64,000 bases of DNA from Gammaproteobacteria bacterium (lineage in GTDB: Bacteria > Pseudomonadota > Gammaproteobacteria > Pseudomonadales > Pseudohongiellaceae). This document shows, one piece after another, positions 26,680 to 35,245 of this stretch. Each line of letters starts with the position of its first letter. The stretch's first letter is position 1. The notes under the pieces were generated by a model. The model made no database searches. It saw only the letters and a list, made by a program, of their open reading frames with translations, and was not told where the DNA came from. Position numbers and translations under genes: made by a program. The stretch is taken from the NCBI GenBank assembly GCA_030832825.1, contig JAURIJ010000002.1:1-64000 (forward strand), written 5' to 3'.

Positions 26680-27861
26680 ATGGCTGAGCAGGACGAAGTC
26701 AAAGACGCACCTGTGGACAACACGAAAGGCTCTGCGGAGGAACCTGAGGCGCCGGATTGTCCGCCCTGTGCCGGCGGGGCACCCGCCTGGATGGCCACTT
26801 TTGCCGATATGGCCACCCTTTTGATGGCTTTCTTCGTGCTCATTCTATCGTTTGCGCACGTCAACGTGCCCAAATTCAAGAACGTCAGTGGCTCCATGCA
26901 GATGGCCTTTGGCGTCCAGACGCTGATCCCGGTCATCGAACCGCCCTCTGCGACCAATCTGATTGCGACCCAGTACATGACTGCTCAGGTCGAGCCGACC
27001 CCGGTGAATACTATTGAAGAGCAGCGAACAGACGAACCTCCGCCCGAAGATCCGGAACTCGACGTCGATGTCGGGGCCGGCCAGTCAAGCACCAATGACA
27101 CGGTGGAAATCCTGCAGGCAGCTCTGGCCGATCAGATCGCCATGGGACAGGTCAGCGTGTCGGTCGAAAACGCTCAAGTCAAAGTGGAGGTGCTCGACCC
27201 CGAATTGACCGGCCAGTCCAGCGCAGATAACTCTGCCACACGGCCCGGACAGATTGACGCAAGCCTGCTGGAAGTGTTCGCCACGGTTGCCGATGTGGCG
27301 GAGCAGACGGCGACCTCCATCGAGATTTACGCCCCCTTGGAGCAGTCTGTGGGGCAGCCGTCTGCCGGCGACTCCGCCGAGCCGGCAGCGTCCGCGACAT
27401 CGTCCTCATCAAGGGCTGAGGACCAGTACGAAATGATCAGGGCGAACCTTTCCACAGAGATTCGCAGCGGGTTGGCGGAAGTCACGCGCGACGGTGACGA
27501 CATCATCATCCGGCTGGCCGAACAGGGCAGCTTTGACAGTGGCTTTGCCGATCTGAAACCAGAATTCACCCAGTTGCTCAACCGTGTGGGCAGCTCCCTT
27601 CCCGGGTCCAGCGGCATGATTTCAATCGAGGGCCACACAGACAATCAACCGATGGGCCCAGGCTCGCGCTTTCGCTCCAATTGGGATCTTTCGTCGGCTC
27701 GTGCAGCCGCCGTCGCGGACTATTTGCTCAATGGCGAGTATGTGAACGCAGGACAGGTTTCCGTGTCGGGGCTGGCAGACACGGAGCCGGTTTCGGACAA
27801 CAGCACCGCTACCGGCAGGGCACAGAATCGTCGCATAGAAATCATTGTTTCGGGCAGCTGA
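26680..27861 (+). CDS. PomB/MotB-type stator subunit, second copy
   Basis: The 393-residue product is a divergent tandem copy of the previous one. It keeps a CPPC pair, PAWMATFADMATLLMAFFVL with the ion-binding Asp at residue 43, a long acidic linker and an OmpA domain (ISIEGHTDNQPM, GRAQNRRIEI). Both membrane helices and anchor domains look intact. There is only one pomA nearby, so the two B subunits may form mixed or alternative stators. The gene ends nine bases before the convergent Sel1 gene. Confidence 0.88.
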   Translation: MAEQDEVKDAPVDNTKGSAEEPEAPDCPPCAGGAPAWMATFADMATLLMAFFVLILSFAHVNVPKFKNVSGSMQMAFGVQTLIPVIEPPSATNLIATQYMTAQVEPTPVNTIEEQRTDEPPPEDPELDVDVGAGQSSTNDTVEILQAALADQIAMGQVSVSVENAQVKVEVLDPELTGQSSADNSATRPGQIDASLLEVFATVADVAEQTATSIEIYAPLEQSVGQPSAGDSAEPAASATSSSSRAEDQYEMIRANLSTEIRSGLAEVTRDGDDIIIRLAEQGSFDSGFADLKPEFTQLLNRVGSSLPGSSGMISIEGHTDNQPMGPGSRFRSNWDLSSARAAAVADYLLNGEYVNAGQVSVSGLADTEPVSDNSTATGRAQNRRIEIIVSGS

Positions 27862-27870
27862 TACGCCGCG

Positions 27871-28596
27871 TCAGTCTGCACATTCGGCGTAACTGGTCTC
27901 CAGACAACGTGCGATTTGTGCGGCCGCAAGTTCCAGCTGCTGGGCTGTCAACATCAAGGCTGAAATCGAATGAATGTCCTGCGCACCCGGCAGGCCATTG
28001 CGCTCCGCCAGCTGACTCCAGATATAGGCGCGATAGGGGTCACCATCAGTTGCCCCCTCCCCCGCTTGCAACATGAAAGCGTACATGAACTGAGCCTCGG
28101 CATATCCGCTGCGCGCCGCCAGCGCATACCAGCGCCGAGCTTCCGCGAAATCCTGTTGCAAGCCTTCACTGGCGTGGTAAATCCGACCGATCATGTATTG
28201 CGAGGCCGCCAGCTTCTGATCGGCGGCCTGTCGAAACCATCGCAGCGCCTCACGCTGATTCTGCGATACCCCATAGCCATGATAGTAAAGCAGGCCGATA
28301 TTGTGCTGCGCCTCAGCCAGACCCGAGTCCGCCGCCAAGCGATACCAGCGCATCGCTTCGGTGTAGTTCTGGACAACTCCCAGGCCTTCTTCATGCATGT
28401 GACCGATGTTGTTCTGCGCAGAAGCCATGCCACTTTGTGCCAGAGGCATCCACGCACGCAGGGCCGTGGCGTAGTGTCCGCGGTTTTTCGCGGCAAGGCC
28501 TGCTTCGAAATTTTCCTGCTGGGCAACAGCCACAGGATCTGTCGACAGAAGTAGAGCACTGATAAGAATCGCAAGTGTTCGCATCATGTGTGACAT
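27871..28596 (-). CDS. periplasmic Sel1-repeat protein
   Basis: The 241-residue product has a signal peptide ending AVAQQ. At least four Sel1-like alpha-helical repeats follow, recognisable by the recurring AxxNIGxMxxxGxGVxQNxxEAxRWYRLAA pattern (residues 50-195), with two cysteines near the C-terminus. Sel1 repeats are protein-binding scaffolds. GGAGAGG lies before ATG 28596. It is head-to-head with the sigma-28-driven operon and tail-to-tail with pomB2, which makes a motility link possible but unproven. Confidence 0.82.
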   Translation of the reverse strand: MSHMMRTLAILISALLLSTDPVAVAQQENFEAGLAAKNRGHYATALRAWMPLAQSGMASAQNNIGHMHEEGLGVVQNYTEAMRWYRLAADSGLAEAQHNIGLLYYHGYGVSQNQREALRWFRQAADQKLAASQYMIGRIYHASEGLQQDFAEARRWYALAARSGYAEAQFMYAFMLQAGEGATDGDPYRAYIWSQLAERNGLPGAQDIHSISALMLTAQQLELAAAQIARCLETSYAECAD

Positions 28597-28685
28597 CAGG
28601 AACCTCTCCGAATGTTGACCATCTTTGGCAAGGGTACTACAGACTTAGTAGAGAGAATATCATTCGTAAGAGCATAGCCACGCAC

Positions 28686-28713
28686 TAAAGCTGCGGACAC
28701 TTACAGCCGATAG
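28686..28713 (+). promoter_or_regulatory. strong sigma-28 promoter for unknown two-gene operon
   Basis: TAAAG at 28686-28690 and GCCGATAG at 28706-28713 with a 16-base spacer from TAAA are nearly identical to the FliA consensus and the best such match in the window. Transcription would start near 28720, about 60 bases before the first ATG. Confidence 0.7.
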
Positions 28714-28778
28714 ACTCTACAAGGCACGGGATGACCTCGGTTTCATCACCCTGACCTGAAATAGGAGGGTGCTGCACG

Positions 28779-29093
28779 ATGAGCAGACAACAAGACGTGT
28801 TCAATCGCAAAGGCAAATTCAAGGCTTCATCCAACAGCCAAGCCGCAGGAGTCAGCAATGAGCGGCAAGAGCCATACATCGGCGAATTCCTGGATGACGT
28901 GGGCGTGGTCACCATCGCGCTGCAGCCTCCCCAGCAGGACACTGCAGGGGAAACCAGTCTGTTCCTGTTAAATCAATTGCGGGTCCGAACGTTGAAGCCG
29001 GATCTTGCCTACATCAACACGATCAACCAGCGCATTGCAAACCTCGAAAGTGGCGTGCAGGCACTGGAAGCACGACTTGAAAAAAAGGACTAA
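28779..29093 (+). CDS. unknown small protein, probable late flagellar gene
   Basis: I know no family for this 104-residue protein. It has no signal or membrane segment. The N-terminal third is basic and polar, the middle contains IGEFLDDVGVVTIALQPPQQ, and the last 25 residues (INQRIANLESGVQALEARLE) form a probable coiled coil. GGAGG lies ten bases before ATG 28779. It is the first gene behind the strong sigma-28 promoter and is followed three bases later by the membrane coiled-coil protein, so the two proteins probably act together, perhaps binding through their coils. Confidence 0.75.
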   Translation: MSRQQDVFNRKGKFKASSNSQAAGVSNERQEPYIGEFLDDVGVVTIALQPPQQDTAGETSLFLLNQLRVRTLKPDLAYINTINQRIANLESGVQALEARLEKKD

Positions 29094-29096
29094 GCC

Positions 29097-30083
29097 ATGG
29101 TCGATAAAAACCAGTCTGAGCCGGATACCGACGCGCTGACAGACGCCCTGGTGGGCGACGACGTGAACATCCCTGTCGACGCCAACGATGACAGCACGAG
29201 CAGGACCGGTGCTGAGTCCGAAACGGCCAATGCAAACGCGGAGAAAGTGCAGGACATCGATCTTTCCGAGATAGAAACCTACCTGAAGAATCTTGTGCCA
29301 GGCGTTCTGAAGATGTCGGAAACCCTGCTCAGTCTGTCTTCCCAGTTCCAGCGAATGACAAGCACACTGGAGAGCAAGGTTAAAGAGACTGATCTGAACA
29401 TTCGACGCTACGACATGCTCCTGGTCAAGAAGAACAAATTGGTGCAGATGACTCTCCTCGGAAGTCTTGGCGCGGTTTTTCTGGCACTGACGATGATGCT
29501 GGTGGCAGGCTTCAATTACTCGAAACAAGTCAACAGCATGAACGCATTGTCCTTGGCGCTTGCCGGGCGCTTGTCGGAGGTGAACAGCGGACTCGTGACG
29601 TTCGAGCAATTGAATCAATCGATCTCAATGCTCAACTCAAGCATGGAACGCATGCAACTTGTGACAGAAAGCCAGACCGACACGCTGGCGGATGGCCTCG
29701 CGCAGATCACCGCTCAGGGCGCGACGGCCACTGCGGCCGTGGAGCAGTCTCTCGTCAATCTGCAAACTACCATCGAAGGGGGCGTGCGCGCCGGCATCGC
29801 AGAGCAGGAAGCGCTGGCAGCCAATGTCATACAGGCTCTGCGAGGGTTTGAAAACCAGCAGCAGGCGCTGCGCGAATCAACCGCGCCAGTACGGGAACTG
29901 TTGCAATTCAGCGAACAGATTGAGGCCTTGATCACTCTTGAGCGAGCACGCTTTCTGGAGGCCATAGCCGAGGCAGATGGTGCGCGCAACGCCCCGCCAC
30001 CCCCGGCAGCAGCGCCGGAAGTGGACACAAGTCTGCGTTACCAGCGGCCCGACACCTCTCGAGACACGTCACTCTCGCAATGA
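29097..30083 (+). CDS. unknown membrane coiled-coil protein, probable late flagellar gene
   Basis: The 328-residue product has an acidic disordered N-terminus (1-55), a helical stretch (56-112), one membrane helix (about 116-140), a long probable coiled coil (145-290) and a Pro/Ala-rich tail. The helical section after the membrane resembles the general look of chemoreceptor-like coils but lacks a methyl-accepting signalling motif. I cannot name a family. Its sigma-28 promoter and place beside the stator genes suggest a motility role such as motor, stator or polar scaffold. It overlaps the end of gspK by 15 bases tail-to-tail. Confidence 0.75.
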   Translation: MVDKNQSEPDTDALTDALVGDDVNIPVDANDDSTSRTGAESETANANAEKVQDIDLSEIETYLKNLVPGVLKMSETLLSLSSQFQRMTSTLESKVKETDLNIRRYDMLLVKKNKLVQMTLLGSLGAVFLALTMMLVAGFNYSKQVNSMNALSLALAGRLSEVNSGLVTFEQLNQSISMLNSSMERMQLVTESQTDTLADGLAQITAQGATATAAVEQSLVNLQTTIEGGVRAGIAEQEALAANVIQALRGFENQQQALRESTAPVRELLQFSEQIEALITLERARFLEAIAEADGARNAPPPPAAAPEVDTSLRYQRPDTSRDTSLSQ

Positions 30084-31130
30084 GGACGGCGCCGAGGTAT
30101 CCGGCAGCAAGGCGTGGGGGTTGACCTGGTGCACGGTGGGGCGATAGCCGAGATTGCGAATCTGCAGGATTTCCATGTAGGCCTCCTGCACAGAATCCGC
30201 AGGCGGTTGCAGCGCCGCGATACGCGCTTCTGATGCGGCGCTCTCATGAAGGAGCGCTGTCGGAGCCCGCGGGTAGGCGTAGACGGAAAAATAGGAAGAG
30301 GTGAAATTGCCAATCCAGCTGGAAAGCTCGACGAAGTTCTCCAAGGGCACAATGGCTCCCACGTCATTGCGATTGTTGAAGTCTCGCGTTTCTCGGTACG
30401 TCAGAATTTCGTCGATCAGCGCCTCATTGAGCCCGGGCAGCAGGCGCATCGCCTCCCGCGTGGCGAGGTTCAGATTGACTGTTTCGGTGGACCCGTAAAC
30501 GGTGAAAGCAGCATCCAGATTCACGTCCTTGAACAACTCATCAAAGCCACGGATCAGCCTCAGATCCTCAACAGTCTCCAGTTCCGGGAAATTGCGCGGG
30601 ATATACGGCACATCGAGTGCCTCGTAATAGTCTGCCTCCGCCCCATTCGGGCTGGTAAACGCATCAAGATCACGCCAGTCACGCCAGGCCGCAAGCAACT
30701 CGTCCGCCTGACGCGGGTCTGCGTCCGGGCCAAGCCAGTGCTGCAACAACAACAACATGCTTCGGTCTTCCAATCGGTTCAGATTGATCTTGCCCGCATG
30801 GTCGAAGATGCGCACCACGATGTCCTGGCCTGCCGGGTAGTGCAGGGTCAATGGCTGACCATTGAAGCGATAGGCAGGCAGTCGCACATTGCCCAAATCG
30901 TCCGTCGGTGGGACTTCGTCAAGCGGCGGCCGCATTTGTTCCAGCATCAATTCCATTTCAGCGAAGTGCATTGCCTCGGCCACTGCTGCCGCGTCGTAAA
31001 CCGCCTGCTGATTGTGAAGGGCCGTTCGGGCGGAGAGCTGCACCCTGGCGGCCATGACAGTCACCAGTACAGTCAGGACAATGGATGTCCAGAGCACGAC
31101 CAGGATGACAGACCCACGCTGCTGTCGCAT
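30069..31130 (-). CDS. gspK: type II secretion minor pseudopilin GspK
   Basis: GspK sits at the tip of the T2SS pseudopilus with GspI and GspJ. The 353-residue product starts MRQQRGSVILVVLWTSIVL, a GspK-type prepilin leader with Gly before the cleavage point. It has the helix-hairpin-helix-like RLLPGLNEALIDEILTYRET and calcium-pseudopilin features. It is the last gene of the gsp operon, one base after gspJ. Confidence 0.9.
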   Translation of the reverse strand: MRQQRGSVILVVLWTSIVLTVLVTVMAARVQLSARTALHNQQAVYDAAAVAEAMHFAEMELMLEQMRPPLDEVPPTDDLGNVRLPAYRFNGQPLTLHYPAGQDIVVRIFDHAGKINLNRLEDRSMLLLLQHWLGPDADPRQADELLAAWRDWRDLDAFTSPNGAEADYYEALDVPYIPRNFPELETVEDLRLIRGFDELFKDVNLDAAFTVYGSTETVNLNLATREAMRLLPGLNEALIDEILTYRETRDFNNRNDVGAIVPLENFVELSSWIGNFTSSYFSVYAYPRAPTALLHESAASEARIAALQPPADSVQEAYMEILQIRNLGYRPTVHQVNPHALLPDTSAPSSLRE

Positions 31131-31131
31131 T

Positions 31132-31857
31132 TCACAGTCCTCCGGACAGCAGGGCGGATGGTAGCACCGTGGCAGTCGGCGAAGACTGGCGTGTTGGCCG
31201 CAGATCGCGATGCTCGTTGGCCCGGATGCGCCCGATGAGGTTCAACGGGCGCTGACGCGGATCATCGCCGAAGGGCGTGAGCAGAATGTGCACGGCCAGC
31301 GGCAGCATTTGCAGCTCGTGTCCGGGCCAGTCCTCGCGCCATTGCTTGCTGAAATCCAGCTCCTCGTAGAGATAGCTGAAGCTGGCCGTGTAACCGGGAA
31401 TCAGCAGCACCGGCTCGAAGCTCGCGAGGCGCTCACGCGGGTCGTCACTATTCGCCGGGGCCAGCTGCAGATAGACGCCTTCGTCCTCCACCGAGCTTAA
31501 CTGCCAAGCGGTGAGGCCACCGCTGCGCTGCGGCGACACAGTGGAGACCCAGCTAAGCGACTCGTCCTCGCCTTGGAAATAGACCAGTCGGCCCAGCGCG
31601 TCCGGGTCCCGGTAGCTGTGCGGAAAGGCACCCTGCAGCGCGCGCTCCAGCTGAAGCACGGCCACGGTCTGGTCGAGCTGGCCGTCCAGCACTGCCGTAT
31701 CGTTCTCCCAGTCGTTCATCACCGCAAACATGCCCGTGCTGAGCAGGCTCAGCAGCATGGCCGTCAGGGCCAGTGACAGCACGACTTCGATCAGCGTGAA
31801 GCCGCCGTCATTCCGGCAGTTCAAGCTTGATCCAGCGCGTTCCGGCAATCCGCTCAT
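31132..31857 (-). CDS. gspJ: type II secretion minor pseudopilin GspJ
   Basis: GspJ is a pseudopilus-tip subunit. The 241-residue product carries the prepilin motif GGFTLIEVVLSLALTAMLLS. ATG 31857 gives a 19-residue leader but overlaps gspI by 50 bases. A TTG at 31824 would give a short MNCRNDGG leader, closer to usual pseudopilins; either is possible. The mature part has the GspJ-type tail with WREDWPGHELQMLPLAVHI. Confidence 0.87.
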   Translation of the reverse strand: MSGLPERAGSSLNCRNDGGFTLIEVVLSLALTAMLLSLLSTGMFAVMNDWENDTAVLDGQLDQTVAVLQLERALQGAFPHSYRDPDALGRLVYFQGEDESLSWVSTVSPQRSGGLTAWQLSSVEDEGVYLQLAPANSDDPRERLASFEPVLLIPGYTASFSYLYEELDFSKQWREDWPGHELQMLPLAVHILLTPFGDDPRQRPLNLIGRIRANEHRDLRPTRQSSPTATVLPSALLSGGL

Positions 31858-32191
31858 CTGTCTCTTCGTCCACAATCTCGTAGTGCTGCAGCTTGAAATA
31901 CATCGGTTCCGTCTTGCGCGCGACGGGCTCCAGGTAGTCGTTGGCGCGAATCTCGAAGCGCTGCTCGCCTTCGAGAATCTCTTCCACCTCGCCGTACTCG
32001 TCTTGCAGCAGCGCGAACTGCACGGCCGCACGGGCCTCGATGGCCACGTCCAGACTTTCCCACGCCCGAAACGCCAGCTGCTTGCTGCCGCCCGCCAGCG
32101 CAAACAGGCTGCCCAGCACCATGCCGGTGATGGTGAGCGCCACCAGCACTTCCAGCAGGGTGAAGCCGCGTTCGCGTCGTTCGGGTCTCAT
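31808..32191 (-). CDS. gspI: type II secretion minor pseudopilin GspI
   Basis: The 127-residue product has a seven-residue leader and the prepilin cleavage motif RERGFTLLEVLVALTITGM, typical of GspI, with a short soluble domain ending in RWIKLELPE. It overlaps gspH by four bases (ATGA) and is overlapped by gspJ. It helps initiate the pseudopilus with J and K. Confidence 0.9.
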   Translation of the reverse strand: MRPERRERGFTLLEVLVALTITGMVLGSLFALAGGSKQLAFRAWESLDVAIEARAAVQFALLQDEYGEVEEILEGEQRFEIRANDYLEPVARKTEPMYFKLQHYEIVDEETDERIAGTRWIKLELPE

Positions 32192-32691
32192 GGCGCCTCC
32201 TCGGTCGTCACCTTGCCGGAGAAGGGGTCGATGCGGATCTCCACCTGGCGTGCGTTCTGCGCCAGGATCAGTGCGCCGCCCGTGCTCCCGCCCTCGGGAA
32301 AGAACGTGATGTCGAGCGTGTCCTCCACGGGCGTGACCTGCTCGGTGCTGTCGCGATAGGCCAGGGTGAGGCCGCGCGCGGTCCAGATCTCGTCCTGGCC
32401 CAGACGCGAACGGGCACCCGCAGCGGGCGTGGCGGCAAGCAGGGCCTCGTCGTCCCGCGGATCGGCCTGGAAGCGGGCTGTGGCGGCCTGCCCGGTGACC
32501 ACGGCCGTGCGGCGCGTGTAGGTGAGCAGGGCATGGGCCTCGCGCACCTGAGCATTGAAGGTGCGCGCGCTCATGCCGGAAAGGCTGGGAATGACGAGCA
32601 CACTGCCCATGGCGAGAATGGCGAGCACGATCACCAGCTCCAGCAGGGTGAAGCCGTGGGGCCGGGCGTTAGCGGCTGATGTCCGCGTCAT
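32188..32691 (-). CDS. gspH: type II secretion minor pseudopilin GspH
   Basis: The 167-residue product has the leader MTRTSAANARPHG then FTLLELVIVLAILAMGSVLV, a prepilin cleavage site after Gly. It contains a beta-rich GspH domain with LTYTRRTAVVTGQAATARF. ATG 32691 is preferred to GTG 32703. Both starts overlap the end of gspG, showing tight translational coupling. Confidence 0.88.
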   Translation of the reverse strand: MTRTSAANARPHGFTLLELVIVLAILAMGSVLVIPSLSGMSARTFNAQVREAHALLTYTRRTAVVTGQAATARFQADPRDDEALLAATPAAGARSRLGQDEIWTARGLTLAYRDSTEQVTPVEDTLDITFFPEGGSTGGALILAQNARQVEIRIDPFSGKVTTEEAP

Positions 32692-33073
32692 TGTCCTCAC
32701 CACCCGGGCGGCCGTCGGCGCCGTAGGACATCAGCGTGTAGGTGTTGCCATCGACGCTGTACTGGAACTCGATGCCCCAGGGGTCGCGAGGCACATCGTT
32801 GTTCAGGTAGGGCCCGTTCCAGGAGGCACGATCGGAAGTGTTCTCCATCAGGCCCTGCAGATCTTCCGGGTACTGCCCCACATCCAGGCGATGGGTGTCG
32901 AGGGCCGAGGCGATGGCCGAGATCTGCGACATCGCCGCATCGCGACGCGCGCCGTCAGCCTGGTTGAACAGATTGGGGGCCACCATGACCGCGAGCATGC
33001 CAAGAATGGCCATGACGATGAGCAGTTCGATAATGGTGAAGCCGCGCTGCTTGGCGCTGGAACGAGTGTGCAT
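32669..33073 (-). CDS. gspG: type II secretion major pseudopilin GspG
   Basis: GspG is the main pseudopilus subunit that pushes substrates through the secretin. The 134-residue product has the motif RGFTIIELLIVMAILGMLAV, then NLFNQADGARRDAAMSQI and the calcium-site C-terminus DGRPGGEDNDADI, all typical. It follows gspD by about 23 bases and precedes gspH with overlap. Confidence 0.95.
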   Translation of the reverse strand: MHTRSSAKQRGFTIIELLIVMAILGMLAVMVAPNLFNQADGARRDAAMSQISAIASALDTHRLDVGQYPEDLQGLMENTSDRASWNGPYLNNDVPRDPWGIEFQYSVDGNTYTLMSYGADGRPGGEDNDADISR

Positions 33074-33096
33074 GGAGGTTCTCCTTTCGGGTCAGG

Positions 33097-35226
33097 TCAG
33101 AGGCCGGCGTCTTCGAACAGTTCGGCCGCCAGGGCAAAGCGCCGCAGGATCTCGGAGTAGGCCGCGGCGCCGTTTTCATTGAGGTTCACGACTTCGGGAC
33201 GCAGGACGATGAACAGCTCCTTGCGCTCGGACACATCCTGCTGATAGCCGAACAGCCCGCCCAGCACCGGCACGCGGCTCACGCCGGGCAGCCCGCTGTT
33301 GAGATCGGAATTGCTCGACTGGATCAGCCCGCCCAACACCACGTTCTCGCCGTCGCGCACCACCACGGTGGTGCTGATCTCCTGGTTCTGGAACACGGGA
33401 TTGCCCGCCACGCCGGTGTCTTCCTGAATGGAGGAGAGCACCTGCCGGATGGTCATGTTGACGACGCCATCGTCGTTGATGCGCGGCGTGATGTAGAGCT
33501 CGATGCCCGTGGGGCGGTACTGGATGCTGCTGATGATGTTGTCGCCGATGCCCGTGGTCTGGGTGCCCGACTGCACGGGCACTTCAGCACCGATCTGGAT
33601 CTCGCCTTCCATGTTGTTCACCACGGTCAGGGAGGGACGCGCGAGCAGGCGCACATCGTTGTCCGACGCGATCGCTTCCAAGGTGGCTTCCACGCGCGCC
33701 GCGCCATCGAGGAAGGACTTGGTGAACAGCAGGCCGTCGAGTCCGCCGTTGGGCAGGAAACTGGTGCTGGTCTGGGTGGAGAGCGCATCGACGTTCACGT
33801 TGTCGGCCACGCGCGACCAGTCCACGCCGAAGCGCGTCTCGTCGGTGAGCGTGACCTGGGCGATGACGGCATTGATCATCACCTGCAGGGGCACGGCATC
33901 CAGCTGATTGATGGTGGCCAGCAGCTGACGGTAGTCGCGCGGGTTGGCGCGGATCAACAGACTGTTGGTGGCCTCGTCGGCGACGATGGTGACACGCAGG
34001 TCGGCGGACACGGCGACATCGCTGCCTGCTGCTGCAGCGCCGAACAGCGGTACGGTGCGCGTGACGGTGTCGCCGTCGGGCGTCACGATGTCCACGGTTT
34101 CCACCGCGTCGCGCGGCTGCTGCGGAGTGTCTTCTTCCTCCTCGTTCAGCGCAAAGACATCGGTCAGCGTGGTGGCGAGATCGACGGCAGTCAGGTTCTT
34201 CACGCGGTAGTGGAACAGCTGTTCCGCCTGCTCCTGACGATCAGCATCGAGTATGCGCACCCAGCGGCTGATCTCTTCGAAACCACGATTGGCCGGCGCC
34301 GTCACCAGGATGGCGTTGATGCGTTCGAGACCCTTCACTTGATAAGCGGGCGAAGCGCCTTCGATCAGTGTCAGTATCTCGGACAGCTCCGTGGCCACCT
34401 CGGCGGCGTTGGCATAGCTGAGCTGGTAGAGATGCAGACCCTGATTCTGGAACGGGTCTGCATCGACGACTTCCAGCAGCTCGTTGATGCGCAGCAGCTG
34501 GGAGGCACTGGCGGAGATTGCCAGAGTGTTGTTGTTGGAGATGCGCACCACGCGACCGTCCGGCTCCACCAGCGGCGTGAGAATCTCCAGCGCGGATTCG
34601 ACACTGACATAGGTGAGCGGCGTGATCTGCATGATCATGCTGCCGCTGAGCGAGGCAGCGTCAGCCGGCGTGCTGATCTGTTCCGGCACATTGCCCACCT
34701 GCTTGCGCGCGGTGTAGACGGCGCCGTTGCGCTCGATGGTCACGCCCGCCTGGCGGGTCAGCAGACGCAGCAGGGGCCAGATGTCTGCCTGTGTCAGCGG
34801 ACGATTGGCCGAGGTGCGCAGGCTGACGCGATCGGCGATGGTCGGGTCGATGATCAGCGTGATGTCCAGCGCATCGGCCAGCTCCTCGAGGATCACGCGC
34901 AGGTCGGCCTGCTCGTAGTTCAGCTCCACGAAATTGTCCGCGGGCGCGTTCAACGGGGTCGGCGCCTGATCGGCATAGCCGGGCACCGAGGTGGCGGCGC
35001 CAACGCGGTTGATCTCGTCAATCAGGCGCTGCTGTTCCTGCGCCCGCGCCGACTCACCCCCACTCGCGGGCGAGCTCACGGCCGCTGCCGGCGCATTGCC
35101 TGCCTGTGCACCGCGCGTCGTGCCGGCCGCTGCAGCAGCGCCATCGCCGCCGCCCGTGAGCGCCGCACAGGAGGACAGCCCCAGCGCGAGGCCCAGCAGG
35201 GCCAGTTGTCTTGTCGTGTTCACCAT
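33097..35226 (-). CDS. gspD: type II secretion secretin GspD
   Basis: GspD forms the outer-membrane secretin channel. The 709-residue product has a lipoprotein-like signal with LSSC, a Gly/Ala/Ser-rich linker, N0-N3 periplasmic domains (LNYEQADLRVILEELADALD at N0), and the secretin core with RFGVDWSRVADNVNVDAL, EGEIQIGAEVPVQSGTQTTG and VVVRDGENVVLGGLIQSSNS. A cysteine in the lipobox suggests it is acylated and self-piloting. It lies after gspF instead of first in the operon. Confidence 0.95.
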   Translation of the reverse strand: MVNTTRQLALLGLALGLSSCAALTGGGDGAAAAAGTTRGAQAGNAPAAAVSSPASGGESARAQEQQRLIDEINRVGAATSVPGYADQAPTPLNAPADNFVELNYEQADLRVILEELADALDITLIIDPTIADRVSLRTSANRPLTQADIWPLLRLLTRQAGVTIERNGAVYTARKQVGNVPEQISTPADAASLSGSMIMQITPLTYVSVESALEILTPLVEPDGRVVRISNNNTLAISASASQLLRINELLEVVDADPFQNQGLHLYQLSYANAAEVATELSEILTLIEGASPAYQVKGLERINAILVTAPANRGFEEISRWVRILDADRQEQAEQLFHYRVKNLTAVDLATTLTDVFALNEEEEDTPQQPRDAVETVDIVTPDGDTVTRTVPLFGAAAAGSDVAVSADLRVTIVADEATNSLLIRANPRDYRQLLATINQLDAVPLQVMINAVIAQVTLTDETRFGVDWSRVADNVNVDALSTQTSTSFLPNGGLDGLLFTKSFLDGAARVEATLEAIASDNDVRLLARPSLTVVNNMEGEIQIGAEVPVQSGTQTTGIGDNIISSIQYRPTGIELYITPRINDDGVVNMTIRQVLSSIQEDTGVAGNPVFQNQEISTTVVVRDGENVVLGGLIQSSNSDLNSGLPGVSRVPVLGGLFGYQQDVSERKELFIVLRPEVVNLNENGAAAYSEILRRFALAAELFEDAGL

Positions 35227-35245
35227 AGAACTCCCGAACTGCGTC

